NCBI RefSeq assembly: GCF_009795715.1
Contig: NZ_WTCR01000007.1
Span: 186,001-250,000, forward strand
Reading direction: 5' to 3'
Source of the DNA: Labilibaculum euxinicum
Lineage (GTDB): Bacteria > Bacteroidota > Bacteroidia > Bacteroidales > Marinifilaceae
DNA length: 64,000 nucleotides
The position numbers and the translations under genes were made by a program. Below the pieces are notes generated by a model that had not been told where the DNA came from, did not search any database, and saw nothing but the letters and a program-made list of their open reading frames with translations. How positions within the stretch are numbered: position 1 is the first letter of the stretch; each line of letters starts with the position of its first letter. Positions 1 through 11,392 of the stretch are shown here, piece after piece.

Positions 1-82
1 CCCAAACAGCAAGAGTCAAAAGAAGATTTAAGACAATTAAAAATCCCCTTTTAAACACGGTAGAATCGATTTGTATTTTCAT
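1..82 (-). CDS. N-terminal fragment of an exported or membrane protein
   Basis: An ATG on the minus strand at 82 opens a reading frame that runs off the left edge of the window without a stop. Its 27 visible residues begin MKIQIDSTVFKRGF and continue into a hydrophobic stretch (LIVLNLLLTLAV), which looks like a signal peptide or first membrane helix. It points away from the GH97 gene, 200 bp downstream of that gene's stop, so it may be another gene of the same direction. Function cannot be told from so little sequence. Confidence 0.5.
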   Translation of the reverse strand, partial: MKIQIDSTVFKRGFLIVLNLLLTLAVW

Positions 83-282
83 TTGTTTAAAAATTATCAA
101 AACCACGATAACCTTTGCAATTTATAATCATGCACCTTTGTGCCCAATTATTTGCTCCGGTCATGTTGGTTACATCTGTTTATATTTTATTCTTTAAAGT
201 CAGATGAAACTCGCAAAAGATCATCATCCCCTTGTTTTGGGAAGTTTTATTAATGGCTCGTTTCATTTTATAGATTTATTCG

Positions 283-2205
283 TTAATTCATTGGTTTTAG
301 ACTAGCAACAAAACCGCCCCTTGGTAAAGACTTTACAAGAACAATACTTGATTTATCAACCACCATATATTTGGTTTTCAACTCTGTATCAAAACTTCCA
401 TCGGCAATTAAAATCAGCTTATATTTCATCCCATCAGGCAAAAAACCAAATTCAACGTTTTGTGTATTTTTTTTATCTTCGGAATAAAGCCCGCCTATGT
501 ACCATTGATTCCCTTTTCTTCGAGCCATAACAATGCTTTTTCCAGGATAGCCATTGAGTAGCCTGGTATCATCCCAACTATTTGGCACCTCTTTTAAAAA
601 GTTCTTAACTGCATCCGGCTGATTATAGTATCCCTCGGGACGATCGGCCAGATGTTGAATTCCCGACTCAAACACAACACTCAATGCCAGTTCATGCCCA
701 TAAGAGGTAGTATGTGGATACTGAGAATTAGTAAAAGTAACCGGTGTATAGTCCATACTTCCAACAACATTTCGGGTAAAAGGCAATATGGAATTATGTT
801 TTGGTGCAGTAGTCGTAAATTCCGGCCCATTATTATACCATTCAGCCCCACGCACACCTTCGTATGTCATCAAATTAGGATAAGTACGTGCCCAACCTCG
901 CGGTACTAAACAGCCATGAAAATAGACCATTATCTCAAATTGAGCTGCATCCTCCAAAATATCCAGATAATAGTTTATCATATTTTGTTTTTCGCTCTCG
1001 AAAAAATCAACTTTCACCCCAACTACGCCCAGCTTCTTTAACTTGGCAAACTCTTCCATGCGGTTTTCATGAGTCAACATCCTGTCTTTTGGTGTAGCGC
1101 CAACCCATGTGTGTTCGCCACCCGAGTTGTACCACATCAATGGCTTAACACCTATAGAATGAATGTATTTTAAAGCATCTTCCAATTGCCCGCCGTTACC
1201 CATGGCATCCCATTCCCAATCGAGTAAAGTGTATGGCCAATTAAAAGCAGCAGCCAAATCGGCAAATTTGCAAACTGTTTTAAAGTCTTTTGTGCCATGA
1301 TTATCGGACCAATAATTCCACGAAGCAACACCCGGCTTAATCCACTCCGTATCTTTAATAACAGATGGTGTTGACACATCATTTACCAAAGTAGATTCAA
1401 CTATATCGGAAAGGCTACCCATAATAATGACCCTCCAAGGAGATTGCCAAGGCAGTGTTACTGTTGGCTGTGTTTCACCGGTACCTCTACCATTCCACTG
1501 ATCGGGAAAGGTTATTTTATAACTATTTTTATCACCATAGTTCGTGAGTTTTGAGCCACAGTAATTTCGGTTAACATCGGCTTCATGAATTAAAAACCAA
1601 CACTTTTTATCGGCTGTATTAAAAAGTGCCGGATAACACCAATCCTTTTGAATATTACCATCTACCATTTCAGAGTAGAGCCCCTCATTTGCAGGATTAT
1701 ATTTTTCGAGCCATCTTTTTGTACTATCAGGAATAAAATAAGCTGTTAACTCATCTTTTACCAAGTATGTCCCATTTTTTTCAGGAAATTCGTACCGAAA
1801 AGCAATCCCATCATTATAAGCCCTGATAATTAGATTTAATTTTGCCTTCCCGGGATTTTGAAATGAAACAGTTATTTCGTTAGCAGAATTTGTGCATTTA
1901 GAACGCTTGCCAAGTAGAGTTGAATAGTTATCGGTTATTAATCGGGCTTTTCCTGTTTTAAGAAATTGTAAATCCCTACTAAAATTCTGGTCACTACGCA
2001 CCAATCCAAGATTTATTTTAGGAATAATCTGTGTTGATCCATTATTATCATAATTTACCCGTAAAAACCATGTATCTGACACAAACTCATTTGGAGCATT
2101 CACCACAACATTTATTTGTTTGTTTGGTGAGGTTACGGATGCAACTTGAGATAATATTGCAGTACTCCACACACATAATAATATTGAAATAAAAAAGAAT
2201 TTCAT
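283..2205 (-). CDS. GH97 family glycoside hydrolase (alpha-glucosidase/alpha-galactosidase type)
   Basis: The protein is a secreted GH97 enzyme, a family that cleaves alpha-linked glucose or galactose. The order is an N-terminal beta-sandwich (about residues 30-290), a central barrel with the motifs LLDWEWDAMG and GVKVDFFES, then TYEGVRGAEW and a short C-terminal beta domain. Counting from the longer in-frame ATG at 2235, the acidic residues of VKVDF (D410) and TYEGVRG (E459) sit where retaining GH97 enzymes have nucleophile and acid/base; this is inferred from spacing, not proven. I chose the ATG at 2205 because MKFFFISILLCVW begins a clean signal peptide; starting at 2235 adds ten polar residues. 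It lies 52 bp after the tandem esterase and is probably co-transcribed with it. In a xylan locus it could remove alpha-galactose side groups from complex xylan, but starch-like substrates are not excluded. Confidence 0.88.
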   Translation of the reverse strand: MKFFFISILLCVWSTAILSQVASVTSPNKQINVVVNAPNEFVSDTWFLRVNYDNNGSTQIIPKINLGLVRSDQNFSRDLQFLKTGKARLITDNYSTLLGKRSKCTNSANEITVSFQNPGKAKLNLIIRAYNDGIAFRYEFPEKNGTYLVKDELTAYFIPDSTKRWLEKYNPANEGLYSEMVDGNIQKDWCYPALFNTADKKCWFLIHEADVNRNYCGSKLTNYGDKNSYKITFPDQWNGRGTGETQPTVTLPWQSPWRVIIMGSLSDIVESTLVNDVSTPSVIKDTEWIKPGVASWNYWSDNHGTKDFKTVCKFADLAAAFNWPYTLLDWEWDAMGNGGQLEDALKYIHSIGVKPLMWYNSGGEHTWVGATPKDRMLTHENRMEEFAKLKKLGVVGVKVDFFESEKQNMINYYLDILEDAAQFEIMVYFHGCLVPRGWARTYPNLMTYEGVRGAEWYNNGPEFTTTAPKHNSILPFTRNVVGSMDYTPVTFTNSQYPHTTSYGHELALSVVFESGIQHLADRPEGYYNQPDAVKNFLKEVPNSWDDTRLLNGYPGKSIVMARRKGNQWYIGGLYSEDKKNTQNVEFGFLPDGMKYKLILIADGSFDTELKTKYMVVDKSSIVLVKSLPRGGFVASLKPMN

Positions 2206-2257
2206 TTTTATGCCTATTAATTTTACCTGACTCATTCAACTAAGAAACGCACTATTA

Positions 2258-4681
<2,424 letters not shown>

Positions 4682-4828
4682 GTTTCATTTTATTTTCAGA
4701 TAAGCTCAAGGGGAACTCTCAAGTGAACACAAATAACCACACCCTATAAAAAACAATAAATCAACCTTTTATATACTAATAAGAAACTCCCTCTCTCTCC
4801 GCATTTTAGGAAGCATCCTAAACCTAAA

Positions 4829-4854
4829 GCCTGCAAATCAATTGATTTACAGGC
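4829..4854 (-). terminator. Hairpin after uxuA, probable terminator
   Basis: GCCTGCAAATCA and TGATTTACAGGC form a 12-bp stem with one mismatch and a very short loop, extended by AAA/TTT outside. It starts 11 bp past the uxuA stop. The long T run lies on the plus-strand side (4855-4862) and the minus-strand side has only TTT, so termination of the uxuA transcript may be partial, with read-through to the esterase genes possible. Confidence 0.5.
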
Positions 4855-4864
4855 TTTTTTTTAT

Positions 4865-6070
4865 CTACTCTATAAACGATTCAATTCCTGTCATTAAACC
4901 ATCAAGCTCAGCCAAGCCCTTTAATCTGCCGATTAAGGGATAACCGGGATTGTACTGATGTTCGTAATCTGACAGTATTTTAATTCCGTGATCGGGACGA
5001 ACCGGCATGCGCACATCTTCCCGTCCTTCGGCTATCCGGCGTTTCTGCTCTTTTAATAAAGCACTGATTATTTTTACCATATTCTGGCTTCCCGAGATAT
5101 GGCCTGACTCATAAAAACTGCCATCTTCAAGCATCTGAGTATTACGCAAATGAACAAAATGAATGCGTTTCGAAAACCGCTCAATAATATGTGGCAAATC
5201 ATTTTCCCTGCGTGCAGACAAAGATCCTGCACAAAAAGTGATTCCATTATTTACTGATTTATTTGCTTCAAAAAGCCACTCATAATCCTCTTCTTGCCCA
5301 ATAATTCGAGGAAGACCCAAAACAGGAAATGGAGGATCATCAGGATGAATAGCAAATCGGACTCCTGCTTCTTCAGCCACAGGGATAACGTCATCCAGAA
5401 ACATCTTCAAATTATTGCGCATCGAATTTTTATCAAGCCCTTTATACTTTTCGATAAACTGCAGAAAAAGTGCTTTTGGATCCGTAACTGAACCATCAAT
5501 CAAACCATCAATAAATCCTTGAGTAACTACAATAATGTTGTAAGCGAGCTCCTCTGCCTCCTCTTCCGACATTGATTCATATGCCTTGGTTGCTGCTGTC
5601 ACAATCTCTTGTGGATAATCCTTATCGGCACCGGGTCTTTTTAGGATGTAGATATCGAAAGCCACAAAAGTGGGAAAATCAAAATACATGGATTCACCAC
5701 CATTGGCCAGCTTGTAATGAAGATTGGTGCGGGCCCAATCGAGAACCGGCATGAAATTATAACAGATCGTATCGATTCCACACTCGCCCAAATTCCGAAC
5801 AGATTTCTTATAATTTTCAATTAAACGGGGATAATCCTCCGAATGCAGTTTTATTCCTTCGGATACAGGTAAACTCTCTACCACACTCCATCGCATTCCT
5901 TTGGATTCTATCAATTCCTTCACTTTAAGAATCTCAGCTTTTTCCCAAATTTCCCCGTTGGGGATGTGGTGTAAAGCGGTAATTACACCTTCAACTCCCA
6001 TCTGAACCAACATATCCAGCGTAATTGGATCTTTAACACCAAACCAGCGCCAAGTTTTTTCTAATGCCAT
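4865..6070 (-). CDS. uxuA: D-mannonate dehydratase UxuA
   Basis: UxuA removes water from D-mannonate to give 2-keto-3-deoxygluconate, a cytoplasmic step of glucuronate catabolism. The 401-residue length matches the family, there is no signal peptide, and the sequence has the family hallmarks: the start LEKTWRWFGVKDPITL, the HHIPNGEIW segment, and the metal-site region AIHPDDPPFPVLGLPRI followed by the HFVHLRN and RPDHG motifs of the TIM-barrel fold. It follows the SDR oxidoreductase by 10 bp, so the two form an operon that converts fructuronate through mannonate. The sugar comes from the (4-O-methyl)glucuronic acid freed by the GH67/GH115 enzymes encoded upstream. Confidence 0.96.
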   Translation of the reverse strand: MALEKTWRWFGVKDPITLDMLVQMGVEGVITALHHIPNGEIWEKAEILKVKELIESKGMRWSVVESLPVSEGIKLHSEDYPRLIENYKKSVRNLGECGIDTICYNFMPVLDWARTNLHYKLANGGESMYFDFPTFVAFDIYILKRPGADKDYPQEIVTAATKAYESMSEEEAEELAYNIIVVTQGFIDGLIDGSVTDPKALFLQFIEKYKGLDKNSMRNNLKMFLDDVIPVAEEAGVRFAIHPDDPPFPVLGLPRIIGQEEDYEWLFEANKSVNNGITFCAGSLSARRENDLPHIIERFSKRIHFVHLRNTQMLEDGSFYESGHISGSQNMVKIISALLKEQKRRIAEGREDVRMPVRPDHGIKILSDYEHQYNPGYPLIGRLKGLAELDGLMTGIESFIE

Positions 6071-6080
6071 AATCTATGAT

Positions 6081-6887
6081 TTATACACCACTGAATGAGC
6101 TAAAACCTCCATCAACAGGCAATATCACACCTGTGATAAAGGATGCTGCATCAGAGCATAAAAATTGAACTGCTCCATTTAATTCTTTAATATCCCCAAA
6201 TCGTCCCATTGGCGTACGTGCCAATACTTTTTCACTTCTTTCGGTATATGAACCATCCGGGTTAATTAATACATTCCGGTTCTGATCTCCAATAAAGAAA
6301 CCCGGAGCAATTGCATTTACACGAATCTTTTCGCTAAACTTCGTTGCCATTTCCATGGCCATCCATTGAGTGAAAATATTGATTCCCGTCTTAGCTACGG
6401 AATATCCTAAAACACGGGTAATTGCAGAATAAGTTGCCATTGATGAAATGGTTATTATACTACCTTCCCCTTGTTCAGACATTGCTTCACCAAAAACAAG
6501 ACTTGGATACACAGTTCCATTCATATTGAGGTTATTTACTTTCTCAAAGTCCTCAATTTTCATATCGAAAACAGTTTGTTGTTCGGTAAGTGTTGCTCCA
6601 GGCAAATTACCTCCGGCTGCATTTACTAAAATGTCAACCTTTCCCCATTTATTGATGATTGTTTCCCGAGCTTGTTTGAGCTCATCCATACTTAAAACAC
6701 TGGATACAAAACCAATGGCCTCGCCACCCAATTCTTCCAACTCCTTTACCCGGTTGTTTACATTTTCTTTCCGGATATCAAGTATGGCAACTTTTACCCC
6801 TGCATTAATTAAACTACGGGCAATACTTCCTCCTAATACGCCCCCTCCACCGGTTACTACGGCAACTTTTCCTTTAATTTCAAACAT
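6081..6887 (-). CDS. SDR-family oxidoreductase, probable D-mannonate oxidoreductase
   Basis: This is a 268-residue short-chain dehydrogenase. The N-terminal cofactor motif is TGGGGVLGGSIA, NAAGGN is the structural motif, serine of ISSMATYS and the YSVAK pair are catalytic, and the C-terminus has the usual PVDGGFSSFSGV. SDR proteins paired with uxuA in Bacteroidota replace the longer UxuB polyol dehydrogenase and interconvert fructuronate and mannonate; that assignment here rests on adjacency. A 17-bp palindrome lies 17 bp before the ATG, between it and the NrtR-type regulator, which suggests direct repression by that regulator. Confidence 0.88.
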   Translation of the reverse strand: MFEIKGKVAVVTGGGGVLGGSIARSLINAGVKVAILDIRKENVNNRVKELEELGGEAIGFVSSVLSMDELKQARETIINKWGKVDILVNAAGGNLPGATLTEQQTVFDMKIEDFEKVNNLNMNGTVYPSLVFGEAMSEQGEGSIITISSMATYSAITRVLGYSVAKTGINIFTQWMAMEMATKFSEKIRVNAIAPGFFIGDQNRNVLINPDGSYTERSEKVLARTPMGRFGDIKELNGAVQFLCSDAASFITGVILPVDGGFSSFSGV

Positions 6888-6903
6888 CGTTTAATTTATT
6901 TTT

Positions 6904-6920
6904 AACGTATATTATACGTT
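6904..6920. promoter_or_regulatory. Palindromic operator for the NrtR-type regulator (uxu site)
   Basis: AACGTATATTATACGTT is a perfect palindrome with one central base. It sits just upstream of the SDR-uxuA start and is matched by a second copy upstream of the regulator gene. Together they give the form wACGTAyAwTrTACGTw. The placement, close to the start codon, fits repression. Confidence 0.7.
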
Positions 6921-6941
6921 ATCTAATTTGTATAAATTTTT

Positions 6942-7580
6942 TTAGCTATTCTCTTTTAATCGATATAAAAAAGCAGGACGCTGTTTTCCGCCGATTGTTT
7001 TTTCATTCAGTTTTTCAACCAGTCTCTGAGCCATTACTTTTTTTCTGAAATTTCTATTGTCAATTGTCTGTTGCAGAAACGTTTCATACAAGTACTGCAT
7101 TTGATTGAGCGGAAATTTTTCAGGCAACAAATTCACTAAAATTGGTTTTCTCCAAATCTCTTCCTTTAACCACTTTAAAGAATAAGAAATCATAGCATTG
7201 TGGTCGAAAGGCAATTTTTTAATATGATTCGTTTTACTCCACTTGATTCTTTTTGCATGCGCTCCTGCTATCAATTCAAACTGTTCCGGTTTCACCAAAG
7301 CACAATATAATATTGAAACAACTCTGCGATCAGGATAACGATTGGTTTCGCCAAACAAGCCTACTTGTGATAAAAAGAGATTTGACATTCCCGTTAACTC
7401 CTTAAGCAACCTATGAGCCGCATCATCGATATTTTCATCGATATAAATATTTCCACCCGGAAGTGACCATTCATTAAATTCAGGCTCCTTATCTCTTTTT
7501 ATTAATAAGACCTTCAATTCTCCATTCACGTAACCAAATATGGCACAGTCAATTGAAACATTTAACAATATCTCTCCCAT
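6942..7580 (-). CDS. NrtR/AraR-type transcriptional regulator with degenerate Nudix domain
   Basis: Residues 5-140 form a Nudix fold and about 150-212 a winged-helix DNA-binding domain (NFRKKVMAQRLVEKL near its start), the architecture of NrtR-family repressors, which in Bacteroidota include sugar regulators such as AraR. The Nudix box begins correctly (G43, E49, R57), but the REUxEE part reads RLLKEL, so the glutamates at the second and sixth positions are leucines. Catalysis is therefore unlikely and the domain probably senses a ligand. Palindromes stand upstream of this gene and of SDR-uxuA, so it likely regulates itself and glucuronate catabolism. The effector, perhaps a hexuronate or pentose intermediate, is inferred from context only. 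Confidence 0.88.
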   Translation of the reverse strand: MGEILLNVSIDCAIFGYVNGELKVLLIKRDKEPEFNEWSLPGGNIYIDENIDDAAHRLLKELTGMSNLFLSQVGLFGETNRYPDRRVVSILYCALVKPEQFELIAGAHAKRIKWSKTNHIKKLPFDHNAMISYSLKWLKEEIWRKPILVNLLPEKFPLNQMQYLYETFLQQTIDNRNFRKKVMAQRLVEKLNEKTIGGKQRPAFLYRLKENS

Positions 7581-7593
7581 TGAATAATTAGTT

Positions 7594-7610
7594 TACGTAC
7601 AATATACGTA
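7594..7610. promoter_or_regulatory. Palindromic operator for the NrtR-type regulator (autoregulatory site)
   Basis: TACGTACAATATACGTA is an imperfect 17-bp palindrome 14 bp before the regulator's ATG and matches the site at 6904-6920 in half-site and spacing. On the minus strand it overlaps a TATATTG that lies about 21 bp after a TTG, a plausible promoter, so binding would block it. Confidence 0.65.
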
Positions 7611-7646
7611 TATTATTTAAATAATAACAACTACTTAATATAGAAA

Positions 7647-7676
7647 ATGGTTGCCCGCGGAATAACGGACAACCAT
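7647..7676 (-). terminator. Terminator of the symporter-GH10-GH43-esterase-GH43 operon
   Basis: In the minus-strand transcript ATGGTTGTCCG pairs with CGGGCAACCAT (11 bp including one G-U pair, 8-base loop), followed by TTTTCT. It lies about 40 bp after the GH43 stop at 7719 and before the regulator's own promoter. Confidence 0.75.
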
Positions 7677-7718
7677 ACTTTTATAAGCTTGAAATATTTA
7701 ATAAAAACAGACTGTTAC

Positions 7719-9344
7719 CTATTTAGCATCATACTCAAACCAGTCAAACTCAGCCTCATTTGTTGACTCATGACCATTGCTGCTGGTATAAAAACCAATC
7801 ATAGGTCCGGTAAAATCGGTACCGCTCTGACTAGCATTTACAGTAGCATCCTGAATATCGCCAATAGGCTGAAGCGAAGTTTTATCCTTGCCAAAATAAA
7901 ATTGATATTTTAATTTATTTGCTTTTAATCCCAAGATTAAATTGCCTGATTTAACACACTCCATAGCAACCAACTTTTCATCACCTTCTTTTACGCGATA
8001 AAGTTTTACAACATTTTCACCATTCTCTGATGATTTCACTAATCTGAAATTACGTGCATTATTATAAACAGCAACAAAACCAGCTTCTTCGTTATCATTG
8101 GCGGGATTAAAATTCACTTTTGTAAAAGATTCAAAAGAAAATTCGCTGATTCGCTGTGCCAATAATGAAGGTTGCTCAAGTTTCGTCATCATTTGAGGAC
8201 GAGTATCCAAAGTAATTTTGCCTTTTGAAATATCATACCATTTCTCATACGGTGTGCGCAGAAAAACCCATTTCAAAGCCAAATTATCATCATCAAAATC
8301 ATCGCGAACAGGATACGACTCAACAGGTGTCCAAGGCAAGTTGGGCCTTTTTTCCTCGAAACGCACTTTACCAACTCCACGATTAAACAATGGCCAACCA
8401 TCTTCAAACTCCATTGGCACAAGATAAGTTTCGCGACCTAATAAATTTTTTCCCTCACACAAACGAACAGCTAACATTACAGCCCACCACTCATTATTTT
8501 GTGTTTGAATAATATCGCAATGCCCAACAGCAGAAATAGGATAATCGCGTCCTAAATTACGATGAGTTAATACCGGATTAATGTTTGAAGGTGTATACTT
8601 ACCATTCACTTTGTCACTTTCAAAAACCGTTATGGCATGATTGAAACTTGTGCCCCCTTCGGCAATCATTAACAGGTACCGGCCATTTACTTTATAAAGG
8701 TGTGGCCCTTCGCCCCAAACTGCATTTGTGGCATGACCAAAAGTGGCCTGAACCGGCTCACCCAAAAGTTGTTTTGTCTCCAAATCAAGTTGTTGAATAA
8801 AAACTCCATTCTGACCTTCCCATTCACGTTTCCCTGAAATATTATGAGCTCCAACATACCAACAAGTTCCATCATCATCCCAAAAAAGAGTAGGATCTAT
8901 TCCTGGTGTATTTAGCCAAACAGGGTCACTCCAAGGCCCTGCAGGATCTTTTGCCGTAACGTAAAAATTACCTTTGCAACCTACACAAGTCGTTATCATA
9001 TAAAATAAACCATCGTGATAACGCAACGTAGGAGCAAAAATACCTCTAGATGCTCTCAATCCTTCATTCAGCTGCAACTGTTCAGGTTTGTCCAACACAT
9101 GACCTATTTGTTTCCAATTTACCAAATCTTTACTATGGAAAATAGGTACTCCGGGAAACCATTCAAAGGAAGAATTGACCAAATAGTAATCATCATCTAC
9201 CCGACAAATTGATGGATCGGGGTAAAATCCTTTTAAAATTGGGTTCTCGTAAGTTTTATTCGTTTCTGTGGTATTTTCTTGTGCTCTAAGTGCTGTAATT
9301 GCGAGCAAAAATAATATCATCAGTGAAAATACATTCTTCTTCAT
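7719..9344 (-). CDS. GH43 beta-xylosidase/alpha-L-arabinofuranosidase, secreted
   Basis: The signal peptide MKKNVFSLMILFLLAITALRAQ is followed by a five-bladed GH43 propeller (about 30-340) and a C-terminal concanavalin-like beta-sandwich (about 350-541) of the kind that shapes the active site in XynB-like enzymes. The three catalytic acids are visible: D43 in GFYPDPS, D150 in GIDPTL and E212 in WGEGPHLY. The family trims xylose or arabinose from xylo-oligosaccharides. It is the last gene of a five-gene operon that begins with the symporter at 15209, with a 40-bp gap after the acetylesterase. Secretion suggests periplasmic work, in contrast to the other GH43 of this operon, which has no signal peptide. 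Confidence 0.93.
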   Translation of the reverse strand: MKKNVFSLMILFLLAITALRAQENTTETNKTYENPILKGFYPDPSICRVDDDYYLVNSSFEWFPGVPIFHSKDLVNWKQIGHVLDKPEQLQLNEGLRASRGIFAPTLRYHDGLFYMITTCVGCKGNFYVTAKDPAGPWSDPVWLNTPGIDPTLFWDDDGTCWYVGAHNISGKREWEGQNGVFIQQLDLETKQLLGEPVQATFGHATNAVWGEGPHLYKVNGRYLLMIAEGGTSFNHAITVFESDKVNGKYTPSNINPVLTHRNLGRDYPISAVGHCDIIQTQNNEWWAVMLAVRLCEGKNLLGRETYLVPMEFEDGWPLFNRGVGKVRFEEKRPNLPWTPVESYPVRDDFDDDNLALKWVFLRTPYEKWYDISKGKITLDTRPQMMTKLEQPSLLAQRISEFSFESFTKVNFNPANDNEEAGFVAVYNNARNFRLVKSSENGENVVKLYRVKEGDEKLVAMECVKSGNLILGLKANKLKYQFYFGKDKTSLQPIGDIQDATVNASQSGTDFTGPMIGFYTSSNGHESTNEAEFDWFEYDAK

Positions 9345-9384
9345 CAGTTATGCTTTGGTGATTAAAATTCTCAACACGTATCAA

Positions 9385-11325
9385 CTACCAAGTATCTGTT
9401 CTAAAAGGAGAAGCAGGCAAGCCTTCCTGATTAAACAGATTTGCTTTATTTGGATTGTCGGCCCAGGCATATCTGATTGCCTTAGGATTTTTCACCTGAT
9501 CACTCCACACAATTATCTTGTTGCCAACAATTTTTGCTTTTGCCCAGACAAATTTCTTATCCTTCCCTGCTATTGCAAATTCTTTTAGCTCTCCATCTCC
9601 TTTCGCCAGAAGCCCGCTTCCTACATTTTCAAAAGAAAGAATTACCTTGTTTTTTTCAACCGTCATAGATTGATACACTGGACCTGAATAAACAACATGA
9701 TCGTCGCCATAAGCAATCTTTTTTGCCACAAGAAGTAATCTTTCACCTACATCCTTCTTATTAAGTGGATGAATATCGTTCCACTCTCCAATATCAATGG
9801 TTACAGCCATTCCTGTATTTGGAATTGACAATATTTTGAGCTGAGCTTCCCTTAACATCGCCCAATTACTTTCTGACGGCTGATCTTTAGGCGACATAAA
9901 ATTAGGTAACTGAACACATAAAAAAGGAAAATCACCTTGCCCCCATTGCTTTCTCCAATTTTTAATAAGAGATGATAACAGATGTTCATACTCATTGGGG
10001 CGACCAGTATTAGACTCTCCCTGATACCATACCGCTCCTTTAATTTTGTAGTTCAATAATGGAGCAATCATTGCATTGTATAAGCCTCCTGATTTCCATC
10101 TGATAAAAGTTGGTCCTTGTAAAGGCTCCATTGCCACTCCCAGTTTGTACTTCCATTCTCCTTTAAGATCTATTTGAAAATCATCGAATACGATTTGATA
10201 TGGCTTACCGGCTACAAAACCACCTCTTCCACCATTACTGATCACACGAATCGAAATCGTATTTTTTCCTTCAACCAATATTCCTGCAGGAATAGTATAT
10301 CGACGCGGTGGGTATTGGTAGCTGGTTGTTCCTATAAATTTTCCGTTTACAAAGACTGAATCAGCATCAATAATTCGCCCCATATTTAGTAAGCCCTCTT
10401 TGTTACAATATTCAGCAGGAATTTCAATCTCTTTTCGAAACCAAACAACGCCATTCACATTTCCCAACTTCCCATCAGCCCAATAACCAGGAATGGTCAT
10501 GCTACTCCAATCGGAAGTATTACTATCTTTAGCCCGCCAGTTTCCTTTCTGACCTTCGTCATTTACTGCTGATTTTTGATACCAATTATTACTTCTACGA
10601 TTATCACTTTGCTCAATTGAATCAATTACAGCTTGACTTTTAAATTTTTGCAATTCAGCACTATACAACGGAAACTCTTTAAGTGCTTCTTCATTCAACC
10701 ATGCTTGTGCCGGAGAGCCACCTAAACTACTGTTAATTATCCCAATAGGAACATTATATTCTGAATTTAATTTTTGGGCGAAAAAATAAGATACTGCTGA
10801 AATATTATTAATCGTGTTCTTATTAATATCTACCCAATTTCCATCCGGCAAATCATTTTTAACAGTGTTGAAATTGTATTTCTTTGGCACTTCAAAATAT
10901 CTGATGTTTCTGTTATCGGCTTTTGCAATCTCTTCCTTGTAAAGAGGACTAACTCTTCGCATAGGCAATTCCATATTGGACTGACCTGAACAAACCCAAA
11001 CATCACCAACTAAAATATTTTTAAGATGAATCGTATCGCTTGCGCAGATATTCATTGCATAAGGGCCACCGGCTTTCTGTGCAGGAAGCATAACAAACCA
11101 TTCTCCCTTATCATCGGCAATGGTTTTATACAGAGAATCTCTGTAGTTAACTGATACCTTTTCATTCTTCGCACTCCAGCCCCAAATTTTGACATCCACA
11201 TTACGCTGAAGCACCAATCCATTTGAGATCAGTTTAGGCAAACGCAACTGAGCTGATACCATAAAAGGCATCAAAAAAAGACTACTCAAAAGAATAAAAG
11301 AAAGAGCTTTTCGATTAAAATACAT
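9385..11325 (-). CDS. SGNH/sialate O-acetylesterase-family acetyl (xylan) esterase
   Basis: This 646-residue secreted protein (signal peptide ends near FMVSAQ) has the blocks of the SASA/DUF303 esterase family: serine in VCSGQSNMELP, GGSPAQAWL, WYQGESNTGRPNE and DIGEWNDIHPLNK with the C-terminal catalytic histidine. A galactose-binding-like jelly roll (about 265-390, VVWFRKEIEIPAEY...GRIIDADSVFVNG) is inserted in the esterase domain, as in longer members. Despite the family name, relatives in xylan loci remove acetyl groups from xylan, and that is the likely role here because it sits between two GH43 genes. Position of the acetyl group attacked is unknown. Confidence 0.87.
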   Translation of the reverse strand: MYFNRKALSFILLSSLFLMPFMVSAQLRLPKLISNGLVLQRNVDVKIWGWSAKNEKVSVNYRDSLYKTIADDKGEWFVMLPAQKAGGPYAMNICASDTIHLKNILVGDVWVCSGQSNMELPMRRVSPLYKEEIAKADNRNIRYFEVPKKYNFNTVKNDLPDGNWVDINKNTINNISAVSYFFAQKLNSEYNVPIGIINSSLGGSPAQAWLNEEALKEFPLYSAELQKFKSQAVIDSIEQSDNRRSNNWYQKSAVNDEGQKGNWRAKDSNTSDWSSMTIPGYWADGKLGNVNGVVWFRKEIEIPAEYCNKEGLLNMGRIIDADSVFVNGKFIGTTSYQYPPRRYTIPAGILVEGKNTISIRVISNGGRGGFVAGKPYQIVFDDFQIDLKGEWKYKLGVAMEPLQGPTFIRWKSGGLYNAMIAPLLNYKIKGAVWYQGESNTGRPNEYEHLLSSLIKNWRKQWGQGDFPFLCVQLPNFMSPKDQPSESNWAMLREAQLKILSIPNTGMAVTIDIGEWNDIHPLNKKDVGERLLLVAKKIAYGDDHVVYSGPVYQSMTVEKNKVILSFENVGSGLLAKGDGELKEFAIAGKDKKFVWAKAKIVGNKIIVWSDQVKNPKAIRYAWADNPNKANLFNQEGLPASPFRTDTW

Positions 11326-11392
11326 TCCGTAATTTTTTTTAACTATTATTTAAAAATTGAATTCTCTTGTCTTAAACAATCAAAACACATGC

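Noticed and set aside
2205-2235. Start of the GH97 gene at 2235
   Set aside because: The ten additional residues are polar and separate the signal peptide from the N-terminus; the ATG at 2205 gives a normal signal peptide.
6448-6894. Plus-strand open frame of 148 codons opposite the SDR gene
   Set aside because: It mirrors the well-supported SDR gene, contains low-complexity proline and serine runs and has no family match.
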